From NCBI RefSeq assembly GCF_003977755.1, contig NZ_RQWN01000005.1, positions 62,001-126,000 on the forward strand: 64,000 bases of DNA, written 5' to 3'. The notes beneath the pieces are model-generated. The model was not told where the DNA came from. It searched no databases and worked only from the letters and a program-made list of their open reading frames with translations. This document shows, piece by piece, positions 7,918 to 16,704 of this stretch (the stretch's first letter is position 1; each line of letters opens with the position of its first letter). Source of the stretch: Haloterrigena salifodinae (GTDB taxonomy: Archaea > Halobacteriota > Halobacteria > Halobacteriales > Natrialbaceae). The translations under genes were made by a program, and so were the position numbers.

Positions 7918-8967
7918 CTACCAGGTTCCGTGGAACGTGTCGAAGGAGAGGTCCTCGAGGGACTTGTTGCCGACGGCAATCTCGTATTCGCCGGGCGTGA
8001 GCATCGGCTTGTGGAACTGCGGGCCGTCGTCGGTCGTGATCCGCGGACAGCCCGTGTTAACGAACGCGTCCATGTCGAAGTTGCGCAGGCGGTCCGGCGT
8101 CACCTCGTCCATCGTGATGAGGTAGGCGTCGTCGTTGTCCGCGAGGATCTCCTGGGCCTGTTCCCAGCGGCCCTGGCCGATCTTGGTACAGAAGATGACG
8201 CCCCACTTCTCGGCGTCCATCGCGCGGTGGACGGCACCGTACCGTTGCTTCATGAACTTCTCGGTATCGGCGACGGTGACGACGTTGTTGACGGGGTCGG
8301 CGATGACGACGTGTTTCTCGGGGTACTCCATCGCCAGGCCGAGCGGGTGGAACTTTCCGCCGCCGACGTAGAGGACCTGATCCGCTGGCACGTCCGCACT
8401 CGCGTAGTTACAACCGAGCACCTGCCCCTCGTGGGTCAGCCGCTCGTCGCCGCGACGGCTGTGGACGTCGTAGCCTCGCTCCTCGAGGAACTCGCTCATC
8501 TCCTCGTAGCGGTTCATGTGCTGGGCCGTTGTCACGAGGCCGACGTCTTCGGTCTCCTCGGGCGGCTCCAGAGTGTCGAGGGCCTCCTCCATGATCGGCG
8601 TGACCTCGACGTTCGAGAACAGCGGCACGTAGATCACCTTGTCCGTGTTCTTCATCGGCGAGTGGCCGAAGTGGACGAACACGTCGGTGCGCTTCATCAG
8701 ATAGGTGTCGAGGTCGCAGGCGCCGTAACAGGGCTGGCCCGAGAGCATGAACGTCACGTCGTCGTCGGACAGTTCGCGGAGGTCGTCGGCGACGGCCGGG
8801 CCGCGCCGTTTCAGTCCCTCCGGGAACTGCAGGCCGACCTTCTTGGCGTCGCGCTCCTCGATGGCGTCGACGATCTGCTCGAGTTCGTAGTCCCACTCGC
8901 GGTCGTGTTTGAGCTGCATTCCGGTGTTCCGGAGGTCCCCCTCGGTGTACTCCGACTCCTGACTCAT
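7918..8967 (-). CDS. dph2: 2-(3-amino-3-carboxypropyl)histidine synthase (archaeal Dph2)
   Basis: This radical-SAM-like enzyme makes the first step of diphthamide on translation elongation factor 2, moving a 3-amino-3-carboxypropyl group from SAM to a histidine. The 349-residue length fits the archaeal homodimer. The three cluster-binding cysteines expected for the family are visible: one of Cys80/Cys84 in QPCYGACD, Cys186 in VLGCNYAS and Cys307 in NTGCPRI. The LQFPEGL motif near residue 47 is also characteristic. It acts in the cytoplasm and appears to be a single-gene unit. Confidence 0.95.
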   Translation of the reverse strand: MSQESEYTEGDLRNTGMQLKHDREWDYELEQIVDAIEERDAKKVGLQFPEGLKRRGPAVADDLRELSDDDVTFMLSGQPCYGACDLDTYLMKRTDVFVHFGHSPMKNTDKVIYVPLFSNVEVTPIMEEALDTLEPPEETEDVGLVTTAQHMNRYEEMSEFLEERGYDVHSRRGDERLTHEGQVLGCNYASADVPADQVLYVGGGKFHPLGLAMEYPEKHVVIADPVNNVVTVADTEKFMKQRYGAVHRAMDAEKWGVIFCTKIGQGRWEQAQEILADNDDAYLITMDEVTPDRLRNFDMDAFVNTGCPRITTDDGPQFHKPMLTPGEYEIAVGNKSLEDLSFDTFHGTW

Positions 8968-9213
8968 TATCCGTCATAGCGGCCACGGACGTAAAACGGC
9001 CGCGCTTTTCGACCCGTCGTCGAACGGCCCCGAGCGGGGTCCGTTGGCAGCGATACTGAGATAGTGTATGGTGGTGCGTGCACGTTCCCGTGCGGGCGCG
9101 TGAAAGAGAAAATCAGTTGCGATCGGTGGCGCCGATGTGCCCTCAGAACCCCGCAGAAACGGATTGGTTTCGCGACCCAACAGTCATAGTACTGGAGTAT
9201 AAACGGAAAGCTA

Positions 9214-10113
9214 ATGTCAGCGGAACAGTCTCCAGACGGATTTCTCTTCGACCTCTACCGTCGGTACATCGGCGAACCGGAGGATCGAACCGACGTCTAT
9301 GTCGGCTTCGGTCTGTTTCTCGGCGGCATCGGCCTGGCAAGCATCGCGCTGTTGCTCTTCTTGTGGAGCAGTACGTTCGAAGCCCGCAGCGCGGCCCACA
9401 TAACGTGGGCCGAACCCGCGTACGGTATCGTCATGATCGCACTCCCGCTTCTCATGCTGGGAATCGTGGTCCTGTTACCCTCCGAGCGCCGGGTGCTGTA
9501 CACGTCGATAGCGGGCGTTATCATCACGCTCGTGGCCGTCGGCGGCTTTCTGTACGCCTATCCCGACGACTGGAACGGCTACGGAGCCGACTACACGGCG
9601 CAGGTCGTCGCGCTCTACGCGATCGGTCTCGCCGGCCTGACGGCGTCGACCGGCGCGGCGCTGATCGCCCACTACCTCGATATGGCCCGGCGCGTCGAGG
9701 CCGTCGAAACTGACGACGAGGACGAGGAAGACGAACTCACCGATGCCGACGTTCGGGGCGACATCGACGAGGCGATGGAGGACGTCGAACTCTCCTGGGG
9801 CGGCGTCCAGAAGACCGAACACAAGCGTCTGAGCTTCTCCGAGGACGAGTTGGACGAGGTCTCGATCGACGCCGACGCCGGGACGAAGACGACTCGTTCG
9901 ACCGGTGTCGACGCGCAGGTCGCCGGGCTCAAGGGACTGAAAGGCGGCGAGACGAAGACGACCACCTCGCAATCGACGGTCGACGATCAGACGGCGAAAC
10001 TGAGGGAACTCCGCGAGCAGCAGCGGGCCGAGGAGATGGCGACGGCCGACGACGACGGCTCGCCGCTGTCCGGCCTGCTCAACCGATTGCGTCAACTGCT
10101 GGGTCGGGAGTAA
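9214..10113 (+). CDS. Membrane protein with acidic cytoplasmic tail (DUF7139-like), upstream of the actin gene
   Basis: Of 299 residues, the first 160 or so contain about four membrane segments (for example FLGGIGLASIALLLFLW, IVMIALPLLMLGIVVLL and YTSIAGVIITLVAVGGFLYAY). A long hydrophilic tail follows, with a very acidic start and a Lys/Thr-rich stretch (KGLKGGETKTTTSQS). No enzymatic motif is seen. It precedes the actin homologue by 98 bases on the same strand, although that gene has its own TATA box. A membrane partner or anchor for the actin is a reasonable guess and no more than that. Confidence 0.75.
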   Translation: MSAEQSPDGFLFDLYRRYIGEPEDRTDVYVGFGLFLGGIGLASIALLLFLWSSTFEARSAAHITWAEPAYGIVMIALPLLMLGIVVLLPSERRVLYTSIAGVIITLVAVGGFLYAYPDDWNGYGADYTAQVVALYAIGLAGLTASTGAALIAHYLDMARRVEAVETDDEDEEDELTDADVRGDIDEAMEDVELSWGGVQKTEHKRLSFSEDELDEVSIDADAGTKTTRSTGVDAQVAGLKGLKGGETKTTTSQSTVDDQTAKLRELREQQRAEEMATADDDGSPLSGLLNRLRQLLGRE

Positions 10114-10181
10114 TCCTTCGCTACCCAAAGTTAAAATATTCTTACTACCACGTAGTTTGAGATGTAAGGAATTCACATAGA

Positions 10182-10188
10182 TTTATAA
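10182..10188 (+). promoter_or_regulatory. TATA box of the actin-homologue gene
   Basis: TTTATAA lies with its centre about 27 bases before the ATG at 10212, in an AT-rich gap (10114-10211). This predicts a leaderless transcript and independent expression from the membrane-protein gene upstream. Confidence 0.65.
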
Positions 10189-10211
10189 TCCGTGGGCCAC
10201 CTTGGCCAACT

Positions 10212-11237
10212 ATGGCGAAAGGCCTAGACGTTGGAACGATGAACATCCTGTCAGCACAACAGGATGGGAACGATACGGTATTCGTGCAGCAGCGCAACTC
10301 CTTCGTGGAAATCGAGTACTCGGATATGGCCGAGCAAATGCTCTCGCGGAGCGAAGTTCTCCATATCCGGAAGGATGACAAGGTGTACGTCGTCGGCGAC
10401 GACGCACTCAATTTCGCGAACATTTTCAACAAGGAAACTCGTCGACCGATGAAACACGGGATCCTCTCGAACGACGAGAAGAGCGCGATCCCGATGATGA
10501 AGCTCATCATCGAGCAGGTCGTCGGCGAGCCCGCGTATCCGGACGAGAAGCTCTACTTCTCTTCCCCGGCTGATCCGATCGACTCGGATCTCTCGACGCT
10601 GTACCACCAGAAGACGATCGAGTCGTTCCTCGACGACATGGGATACGACTCCGAACCGATCAACGAAGGGATGTCCGTCATCTACAGCGAACTCGCGGAC
10701 AACAACTTCACCGGGCTGGGCATCAGCTTCGGCGCCGGCATGACGAACGTCTGTCTGGCCTACTACGCGGTGCCCGTCATGAAGTTCTCCGTCGCCCGCG
10801 GCGGCGACTGGGTCGACGAGCAGGCCGCCCGCGCGACGGGCACGCCCGTCGACAAGGTTACCTCCATCAAGGAGGACGACTTCGAACTCGACTTCACGAC
10901 CGATGTCGGCGGCGTCGAGGGCGCACTCTCGATCTATTACGAGAACCTACTCGACTACGTCATCGAGAACATCGTCAAGGAAGTCGACGAGGAGGACGTC
11001 GAGGAAGGGCTGGACGTCCCCGTCGTCGTCACCGGCGGCACCTCGAGCCCCAGCGGCTTCGAGGCGCTGTTCCGTGACCACTTGGAGGACGCCAACATTC
11101 CGTTCTCGATTAGCGGCGTCACGCACGCGAACGAACCCCTCTACAGCGTCGCACGCGGTGGCCTCGTCGCCGCCCGATCCGACGAGGACGTCGACCACGA
11201 AGCCGACGACGTCGAAGCGGAAGCCGAAGCCGAATAA
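10212..11237 (+). CDS. Archaeal actin-family ATPase (salactin/volactin-like)
   Basis: The 341-residue protein shows the actin/HSP70 ATPase layout. A phosphate-1 loop GLDVGTMN sits at residues 4-11. A phosphate-2 loop [13 protein letters not shown] lies near 173-185, and an adenosine-region motif [14 protein letters not shown] near 273-286. The length and the short acidic tail match the single-domain haloarchaeal actins described as salactin in Halobacterium and volactin in Haloferax. Those form dynamic filaments with roles in cell division or shape. That this is the orthologue is a judgement from recall, not from alignment. It is expected to be cytoplasmic and ATP-dependent. Confidence 0.82.
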   Translation: MAKGLDVGTMNILSAQQDGNDTVFVQQRNSFVEIEYSDMAEQMLSRSEVLHIRKDDKVYVVGDDALNFANIFNKETRRPMKHGILSNDEKSAIPMMKLIIEQVVGEPAYPDEKLYFSSPADPIDSDLSTLYHQKTIESFLDDMGYDSEPINEGMSVIYSELADNNFTGLGISFGAGMTNVCLAYYAVPVMKFSVARGGDWVDEQAARATGTPVDKVTSIKEDDFELDFTTDVGGVEGALSIYYENLLDYVIENIVKEVDEEDVEEGLDVPVVVTGGTSSPSGFEALFRDHLEDANIPFSISGVTHANEPLYSVARGGLVAARSDEDVDHEADDVEAEAEAE

Positions 11238-11325
11238 CTCGTCTCCGTTCTTTCCGTTCGATTCTTCCCCCAGAGCCCGTCGTCTCGACGCACTCGGCTC
11301 GAGTTCGACGGCCCCCTACCGGCGG

Positions 11326-11508
11326 TTAGCTCTCGTAAAACCGGTTGAACGCGTCGCGCCAGGATTCCGGCTCCTCCCCCTCACGGATATGCTCGACAGG
11401 GATGTCCGCGAATCCACAGTGGGGACACATGGTCGTCGAGACGTCGCCCAACGAAAGTTCCTCGAGCGAGCCCTGACACCGTGGACAGTTCATATCCGAC
11501 TCACTCAC
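11326..11508 (-). CDS. Small zinc-ribbon protein (zf-TFIIB type)
   Basis: This 60-residue protein has two knuckles, CPRCQGSLEEL and CPHCGFAD, separated by about 20 residues, as in TFIIB-type zinc ribbons. Its C-terminal half is helical (ESWRDAFNRFYES). Small proteins of this kind are common in haloarchaea and usually of unknown role. It converges on the actin gene, and no gene in front of it shares its strand closely. Confidence 0.8.
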   Translation of the reverse strand: MSESDMNCPRCQGSLEELSLGDVSTTMCPHCGFADIPVEHIREGEEPESWRDAFNRFYES

Positions 11509-11657
11509 ACGGACTCTCCTTAACTCTATTCGAAACTATCACGAAAAAGTACATTTTCGACCGTCGGAAGCGCCGGCTCGTCGCCGAGCGGACGGACGTT
11601 ATATTACTACTGAACATTTACAAAGGTTTTTGTATGCAACTAGTGTATCCCCTCGCA

Positions 11658-12059
11658 ATGAGCACGTCATCGTCTCCCGAACTCGAATCGACGATCGACC
11701 GCTGTCGACCCGCCGACGCCACCCCCGTCACGATCGAGGCCGAGTCGCTGGAGTCGACGGCACCGGAGTACCTGCGCGATCTGAAACGCGAACTCACCGA
11801 CGAGGCCCTAGTTCCGGCCCGCCTCTCCGTCGACGCCTGTTTCGACGAGGACTGCTCGCTGGCGACCCAGGACGAGATTGATCGCGTGCGCGGCTACGTG
11901 CGGGCGGGCTCGTTCCTTGGCGTCGGGAGCGTAACGGTTCGCATCGACGACGTCGCCGATCCGGCGAAGGTCCGCCCCGCACTCGCGGCGTGTGCCGAAC
12001 GGGCCGAACGCGAGGGGCTCGCACTCGAACTCGAGGGGCCTATTACGATCGACGCCTAA
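11658..12059 (+). CDS. Conserved hypothetical protein preceding the METTL5-like gene
   Basis: The start at 11658 (MSTSSSPELES) gives 133 residues. An upstream in-frame Met at 11634 is possible but adds a peptide unlike the rest. The sequence looks like a compact alpha/beta domain (VTIEAESLESTAPEYL, GVGSVTVRIDDVADPAKV, ALELEGPITIDA). It has no cysteine motif beyond CFDEDC, no signal and no membrane segment. It ends 9 bases before the methyltransferase gene and is surely in the same operon, so a link to rRNA or translation is plausible. I do not recognise the family. Confidence 0.78.
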   Translation: MSTSSSPELESTIDRCRPADATPVTIEAESLESTAPEYLRDLKRELTDEALVPARLSVDACFDEDCSLATQDEIDRVRGYVRAGSFLGVGSVTVRIDDVADPAKVRPALAACAERAEREGLALELEGPITIDA

Positions 12060-12068
12060 CGCGTCGGC

Positions 12069-12707
12069 ATGTCAGGGCCGTCGCGGCGCACGCTCGCTCG
12101 AGCGCTCGAAGCGCTCGCCGATTTTGCCGATCCGTCACCCTCCCTCGAGCAGTATCTCACGCCGCCGGAGATCGCCGCCCACATCGCCCACCAGGCGCGG
12201 ATGCAGGGCGACCTCGAGGGGTGGACCGTCGATCTCGGGACCGGAACCGGGATGCTCGCGATCGCCGCCTCGCTGGCCGGCGCCGAGGGCGTCGTCGGGA
12301 TCGACGTCGACCCCGAGGCCCTCGCGCTGGCCCGGACCAACGCCGCCCGGATCGACGAGGCGGGTAGCGACGGCCCGCTCGAGTGGGTCCGCGGCGACGC
12401 TGCCGAACCGCCGCTGTCGCCGCCCGTCGACGGCGACGTCACTGTCCTCTCGAACCCGCCCTTCGGCGCCCAGCGCGGGAACCGCCACGCCGACCGCGAG
12501 TTCCTCGAGACCGCCCGCTCGATCGCAAGCGTCTCCTATACGATCCACAACGAAGGGAGCCAGGCGTTCGTCGAGTCGTACGCGGCCGACGCCGGCGCCG
12601 ACGTGACCCACGCGTTCCGTGCCGAGTTCCCGATCGCGAAACGGTTCGAGTTTCACACCGAGGCGGAGACGACGCTCGAGGCGGAAGTGTTCCGGATCGA
12701 GTGGTAA
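12069..12707 (+). CDS. METTL5-family nucleic-acid adenine methyltransferase
   Basis: The 212-residue protein has the class I SAM-binding motif LGTGTGMLAI near residues 57-66 and the acidic end of strand 2 in GIDVDPEAL. The catalytic NPPFGAQ motif near residue 130 is the mark of N6-adenine methyltransferases of the METTL5 type. LEQYLTPPEIAAHI near the N-terminus is also typical of this branch. METTL5 in eukaryotes modifies one adenosine of small-subunit rRNA, and the archaeal proteins are thought to act similarly. It is encoded directly behind a hypothetical gene in a two-gene operon. Confidence 0.9.
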   Translation: MSGPSRRTLARALEALADFADPSPSLEQYLTPPEIAAHIAHQARMQGDLEGWTVDLGTGTGMLAIAASLAGAEGVVGIDVDPEALALARTNAARIDEAGSDGPLEWVRGDAAEPPLSPPVDGDVTVLSNPPFGAQRGNRHADREFLETARSIASVSYTIHNEGSQAFVESYAADAGADVTHAFRAEFPIAKRFEFHTEAETTLEAEVFRIEW

Positions 12708-12781
12708 GTGGCTGATTCGTAACGGGAGATATTCGCGTCTGTACTGAAGCCGTATGTTCAGCAGAGAACACTGAACAGAAG

Positions 12782-13092
12782 CGTTCTGCTATCGTGGCAA
12801 CAGGGAGTTGCCACGCCCTCCCCACCCGATTTGCTCGTTTCATCTGCTCACGGGCGCTTCGCGCCCGTTCGCATGGTCTGCGGGACCTTCGGTCCCGCAC
12901 TACTCGCTCATCCACTGGAAGACGCTTCGCGCCTTCCAAGCTGCTGAAAATCGGAGATTTTCGCATCACGAGACGGCTTCGCCGTCTCGAACGACTTCGT
13001 TCGTTTCACTCACGAAGACCTCGCACGAGTTTCGACTGCGGTTCGCCGGTGGCTCACCGCAGTCCAGCGCGCGCCACTGCACGTCGGATGGT
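12782..13092 (+). repeat. Dispersed intergenic repeat, copy A (expanded, hairpin-rich)
   Basis: This copy begins with TTCTGCT and a perfect hairpin GTGGCAAC (12794-12801) / GTTGCCAC (12807-12814), followed by CCCTCCCCA. It ends with CCAGCGCGCGCCACTGCACG. Between the ends are a series of small perfect stem-loops with TTCG-type centres, such as GGGCGCTTCGCGCCC and GACGGCTTCGCCGTC. It fills nearly all of the gap 12708-13123 between the methyltransferase and the ABC permease genes. No credible reading frame is present. Related copies lie elsewhere in the window. Confidence 0.75.
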
Positions 13093-13123
13093 CGCATGGG
13101 AACGATAACGACTCAGCCGACCG

Positions 13124-14374
13124 TCAGGCCTCGAGGCGCTCGAGGCTCGCGTACCGACCGGCCCGCCAGCCCGTCAGGAGCGCGACGACGGTCCCGACGA
13201 TGATCGCTAGGGCGAACCCGACGGCGTACACCTCGAGGGGGGTCCGCAGGAGCGACTCGAAGCCGACAACCGTCGCCGTGAGGCGGTTGAGTCCGCGCGT
13301 GAGCAACGGCGTGGCGGCGAGTCCGACGAGTCCGCCGACGATCCCGATGACCAGCCCCTGGACGCCGATCGTCCCCGCGAGGACCCACCGCGAGAGGCCG
13401 ACCGCCCGGAGCGCGGCGAGTTCGTCCCGCTGCTGGTAGGCCACGAGGGCGAACAGGTTGACCGTCAGGACGATGCCGCCGACCAGCGAGAGCCCGACCA
13501 GCGTCGCGCCGCTGGCGAGGACGAGCGGCCGTTCTTCGACCATCGACCCGATCTGCTCGTCGCTCGTGCGGACGTCGTAGCCGGGATACGCCGCGTCCAG
13601 GTCCTCGGCGACGGCGTCGCGGTCGGCCCCGTCCTCGACGCTGGCCGTGACGAACGTCGCCCGGTCGGTGCCGGTCGTTCCGGCGACCGCCTGCAGGTCG
13701 GTCAGCGGCACCGTCTCGACGTCCGTTCCGAGGAACTGCGAGTAGTAGGACGCGATGCCGACGACGGTGAACTCGTTGTCCCGGGCCGTCTGACGGCTGG
13801 TCCCGATGGAGACCGTATCGCCGACCGAGACGTCCAGCGACTCGGCCGTGCTGGGGTCGAGCACGATCTCCTCCGTCGTCGGTTCGGTCGGCCGGTCGGC
13901 GGCGGAGTAGTTGCCGTCCGAGTGATTCATCTCGGTCTCGAACCCGCCGCCGGCCTCGAAGCCGAAGCCGTCGTGGGTCTCGTGGACCCCGACCGCCGAC
14001 GTCCGCACCGCGTCGTCGCCCGTCGCGACGTAGAGTTCGTGCATCGCAATCGGCGAGGCGGAGCTGACGTCGTCGCGCTGGGTCATTTCGGCCGACATCG
14101 CGTGAGCGCCGACGATCGGGTTGGCCGTGTCGCTGGATCCGGGATCGATCGATTCGCTCGTGACCCAGATGTCCCGGCCGGCGTTCTCGAGGCCGTTCTC
14201 TCCCGTTTCGACGACGCCGACGCCGAGACTCGCCAGCAGCGTCACCGACAGCACGGCCAGTGCCACCGCGAGGACGGTCAGCGCGGTCCGGCCGGGCGAG
14301 CGGCGAAGCTGTGCGAACGCCAACCCGACGACGGCCCGCGTCCGAACCGCCGCGCGGCGCAGTTGCGGGCTCAT
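13124..14374 (-). CDS. FtsX-like ABC transporter permease
   Basis: The 416-residue protein has one N-terminal membrane segment (about 27-52) and a large extracytoplasmic domain of about 210 residues. Three C-terminal membrane segments follow, which is the MacB/LolC-type FtsX layout. The last third (LAALRAVGLSRWVLAGTIGVQGLVIG) is the conserved coupling region. Its start overlaps the end of the next permease by 4 bases (ATGA). With the other permease and the ATPase it forms a heteromeric exporter or mechanotransmission complex of unknown substrate. Confidence 0.88.
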   Translation of the reverse strand: MSPQLRRAAVRTRAVVGLAFAQLRRSPGRTALTVLAVALAVLSVTLLASLGVGVVETGENGLENAGRDIWVTSESIDPGSSDTANPIVGAHAMSAEMTQRDDVSSASPIAMHELYVATGDDAVRTSAVGVHETHDGFGFEAGGGFETEMNHSDGNYSAADRPTEPTTEEIVLDPSTAESLDVSVGDTVSIGTSRQTARDNEFTVVGIASYYSQFLGTDVETVPLTDLQAVAGTTGTDRATFVTASVEDGADRDAVAEDLDAAYPGYDVRTSDEQIGSMVEERPLVLASGATLVGLSLVGGIVLTVNLFALVAYQQRDELAALRAVGLSRWVLAGTIGVQGLVIGIVGGLVGLAATPLLTRGLNRLTATVVGFESLLRTPLEVYAVGFALAIIVGTVVALLTGWRAGRYASLERLEA

Positions 14375-15645
14375 CGCCCCACCTCCGTCAGGACGGACGT
14401 ACGAGCCGCGACGACGAGCGGGTAGGGGACGGCCACCAGTCCCGCAACGAGCGCGACGCCGATGGCGTAGGGAACGAACAGCGGATGGAGCTCGGCGACG
14501 GCGCCCGGCGAGACGGTCGCGGTGGCAATCCTGTTGACGACGTAAATTCCGCCCGCGCCGAGTGCGACCCCTACGAGCGCGCCGCAGACGGTCGTCAACA
14601 GCGTCGAGACGGCGACGATCGCGAGCCGGCTTCGGGTCGTGAAGCCGACCGACTCGAGGACGGCCAGCGTCCGCCGGTCCTCGTTGACGGTCATCCCCAT
14701 CGTCGTCGCGACGAACGAGGCGCAGATCACCACGCCGACGACCAGCGCGAGCAGGCTCGTCGCGAAGGCCAGTTCATCCTCGAACAGCGAGGAGGGGTTG
14801 GTTCGGTCGACCGACTGGACCGTCTCCTCGGGATAGGCGTCGGCGGCGGCCGACTCCGCGGCAGCGCCGTCGCCCCACACCAGCACCTGATCGGCCAGTT
14901 CGCCGTCGGACGCCCCGGTCAGCGCCTGCAGTTCGCTCAGGTGGACCAGCCCGACCGGCGTCTCGGTCTCGCTGTCGCCGGCCGTCTCGACCGCGGCGAC
15001 CGTCGACGACGGCGCCGCGCCGTCGGGCAACTGCTCGCCGCCCGGCGTGAGCTCGTCGCCGGCCTCGGCCTCGAGTCGATCGGCCGCGGCCGCCGAGAGC
15101 ACGATTTCGCCCCGACGCGGGCCGTCGTACGAGCCGTCGGCGTAGTGGGGATCGCCGGACTCGAGTTCGTCCGTGGGGAGCCCGGCGACGGTCCGCGATT
15201 CGTCGTCGGGAACGACGCCAACGAGCAGGATGCGCTTCGACTCGCCGTCGGCCGACTCGAGCGCGACTGGTTCGACGAGCACCGGCGATGCGTGGGCGAC
15301 GCCGTCCCGATTCCGGATCCGCTCGGCGCGCGCATTCGCCTCGCCGAGCTGGGGTTTCTCGACGCCGTCGACCGCCGCGAGGGAGTCGCTTTCCGCGGGG
15401 GCGACGCGGACGTCGGCGTCGTCCTGATCGACGGTGGCGCCGTCGGCGAGCCCCAGCGCGACCCCGGTGACGACGATCAGGAGGGCGATGGTCAGCGCGA
15501 CGGCGGCCGTCGTCGCCGCGAGTCGCCGCGATTTGGTCCCCGTCGCGCGCTTCCAGAGGCGGACGACCGAGACGGTGACGACCCCCCACCAGCGGGCGCG
15601 GCGGGTGCCCGCGGTCGTCGTCTCGAACCGATCGTCACCTGCCAT
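14371..15645 (-). CDS. FtsX-like ABC transporter permease
   Basis: The 424-residue product has the same topology as its partner. A first membrane segment lies near residues 45-68 (LAATTAAVALTIALLIVVTGVALG), then a periplasm-side domain, then three segments near 285-410. The conserved RTLAVLESVGFTTRSRLAIVAVSTLL region is clear. Its first 11 bases overlap the end of the ATP-binding gene. Substrate and cellular role are unknown. LolCDE and MacAB-like systems move lipoproteins, lipids or peptides in bacteria, and the archaeal versions are uncharacterised. Confidence 0.88.
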   Translation of the reverse strand: MAGDDRFETTTAGTRRARWWGVVTVSVVRLWKRATGTKSRRLAATTAAVALTIALLIVVTGVALGLADGATVDQDDADVRVAPAESDSLAAVDGVEKPQLGEANARAERIRNRDGVAHASPVLVEPVALESADGESKRILLVGVVPDDESRTVAGLPTDELESGDPHYADGSYDGPRRGEIVLSAAAADRLEAEAGDELTPGGEQLPDGAAPSSTVAAVETAGDSETETPVGLVHLSELQALTGASDGELADQVLVWGDGAAAESAAADAYPEETVQSVDRTNPSSLFEDELAFATSLLALVVGVVICASFVATTMGMTVNEDRRTLAVLESVGFTTRSRLAIVAVSTLLTTVCGALVGVALGAGGIYVVNRIATATVSPGAVAELHPLFVPYAIGVALVAGLVAVPYPLVVAARTSVLTEVGR

Positions 15646-16405
15646 CGTCGACCACCCGCCCGTCGCGAAGCGTGACCACGCGGTTGGCGACGGCCAGCGT
15701 CGAGTCGTCGTGGGAGGCGACCAGCACAGTCCGGTCGCGTCCGATGTCCGTCAGGAGGTCGAGCACGTCCGCGCCGGTCGCCGTGTCGAGTTCCCCCGTC
15801 GGTTCGTCGGCGACGATCACGTCCGGATCCGTCACCAGCGCCCGGGCGATCGCGACGCGCTGGCGTTCGCCGCCGCTGAGTTCGCCCGGAGAGTGGTCGA
15901 TCCGGTCGCCGAGACCGACCTGCTCGAGCAGCGACTCGGCCCGCTGGCGGCGCGTCGATCTGTTGATCCCGGCCTGCACGAGAGGGAGGGCGACGTTCGC
16001 ACGGGCCGACAGCGACGGCAGGAGGTGAAACCGCTGGAAGACGATGCCGACGTGATGGCGCCGCAAGCGCGTTCGCTCGCGGTCCGAAAGCGACGTGAGG
16101 TCGGCGGTATCGAGCAGCTGGATCCGTCCCGCGGTCGGCACCAACAGCCCGCTGACCGCGTGCAGGATCGTCGACTTGCCGCTGCCGCTCGGTCCCTCGA
16201 GACCGACGGTCTCGCCCGCGCCCACGTCGAGCGTGACGTCTCGCAGCGCCGTCACCGTCCGGTCCTCGCTCGAGCGACCGCGGCCGCCGCTCGAGCCGTA
16301 CTCGTGGGTGACGTCCTCGAGGCGAACGGCCGTCGGCGATTCGCGCTCGTCGGTGGTCGTCGGGCCGGCCTGGGGGGTCGTCCGCCGGAGTGCATGGTCG
16401 CTCAT
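15635..16405 (-). CDS. ABC transporter ATP-binding protein (LolD/MacB type)
   Basis: The protein contains Walker A GPSGSGKST, the Q-loop in VFQRFHLLPSL, signature LSGGERQRV, Walker B VIVADEPT and the switch histidine in VASHDD. These features define the nucleotide-binding subunit that pairs with the two FtsX-like permeases encoded next. The chosen start (MSDHALRR) gives 256 residues. An in-frame ATG 33 bases upstream is also possible. The three genes overlap and form one operon. Confidence 0.9.
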   Translation of the reverse strand: MSDHALRRTTPQAGPTTTDERESPTAVRLEDVTHEYGSSGGRGRSSEDRTVTALRDVTLDVGAGETVGLEGPSGSGKSTILHAVSGLLVPTAGRIQLLDTADLTSLSDRERTRLRRHHVGIVFQRFHLLPSLSARANVALPLVQAGINRSTRRQRAESLLEQVGLGDRIDHSPGELSGGERQRVAIARALVTDPDVIVADEPTGELDTATGADVLDLLTDIGRDRTVLVASHDDSTLAVANRVVTLRDGRVVDDGR

Positions 16406-16704
16406 CGGTCCGTAGGTCAACTCGATCGAACCGACCACTCAGCGGGTCATTGTTCCTCTCCGGCTTCTCGAGGCCACGCGGTCGTTAACGGACGTTGTGA
16501 TCGTTGCAAGAACGTCTTCGCGAACGCACCGTTATCGAGCCCTGACCGTTCGAGAACGCGAGCGATACGCGCTCGAGACCCAGTCCGGTCGATCGAAACG
16601 TGAACGTACTGCGGACTGTCGTCCATACGAACCGATTTACGGGACCGGCGACGCTGCTTCGAGGCGGTACTGGAGAAACGGGCTGATCGCGCTATTTGTC
16701 GGTC

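Noticed and set aside
12782-13092. CRISPR-like or RNA-gene reading of the hairpin series in repeat copy A
   Set aside because: The stem-loops differ from each other in sequence and spacing and have no equal-length spacers. The ends match other intergenic copies, so a dispersed repeat explains it.
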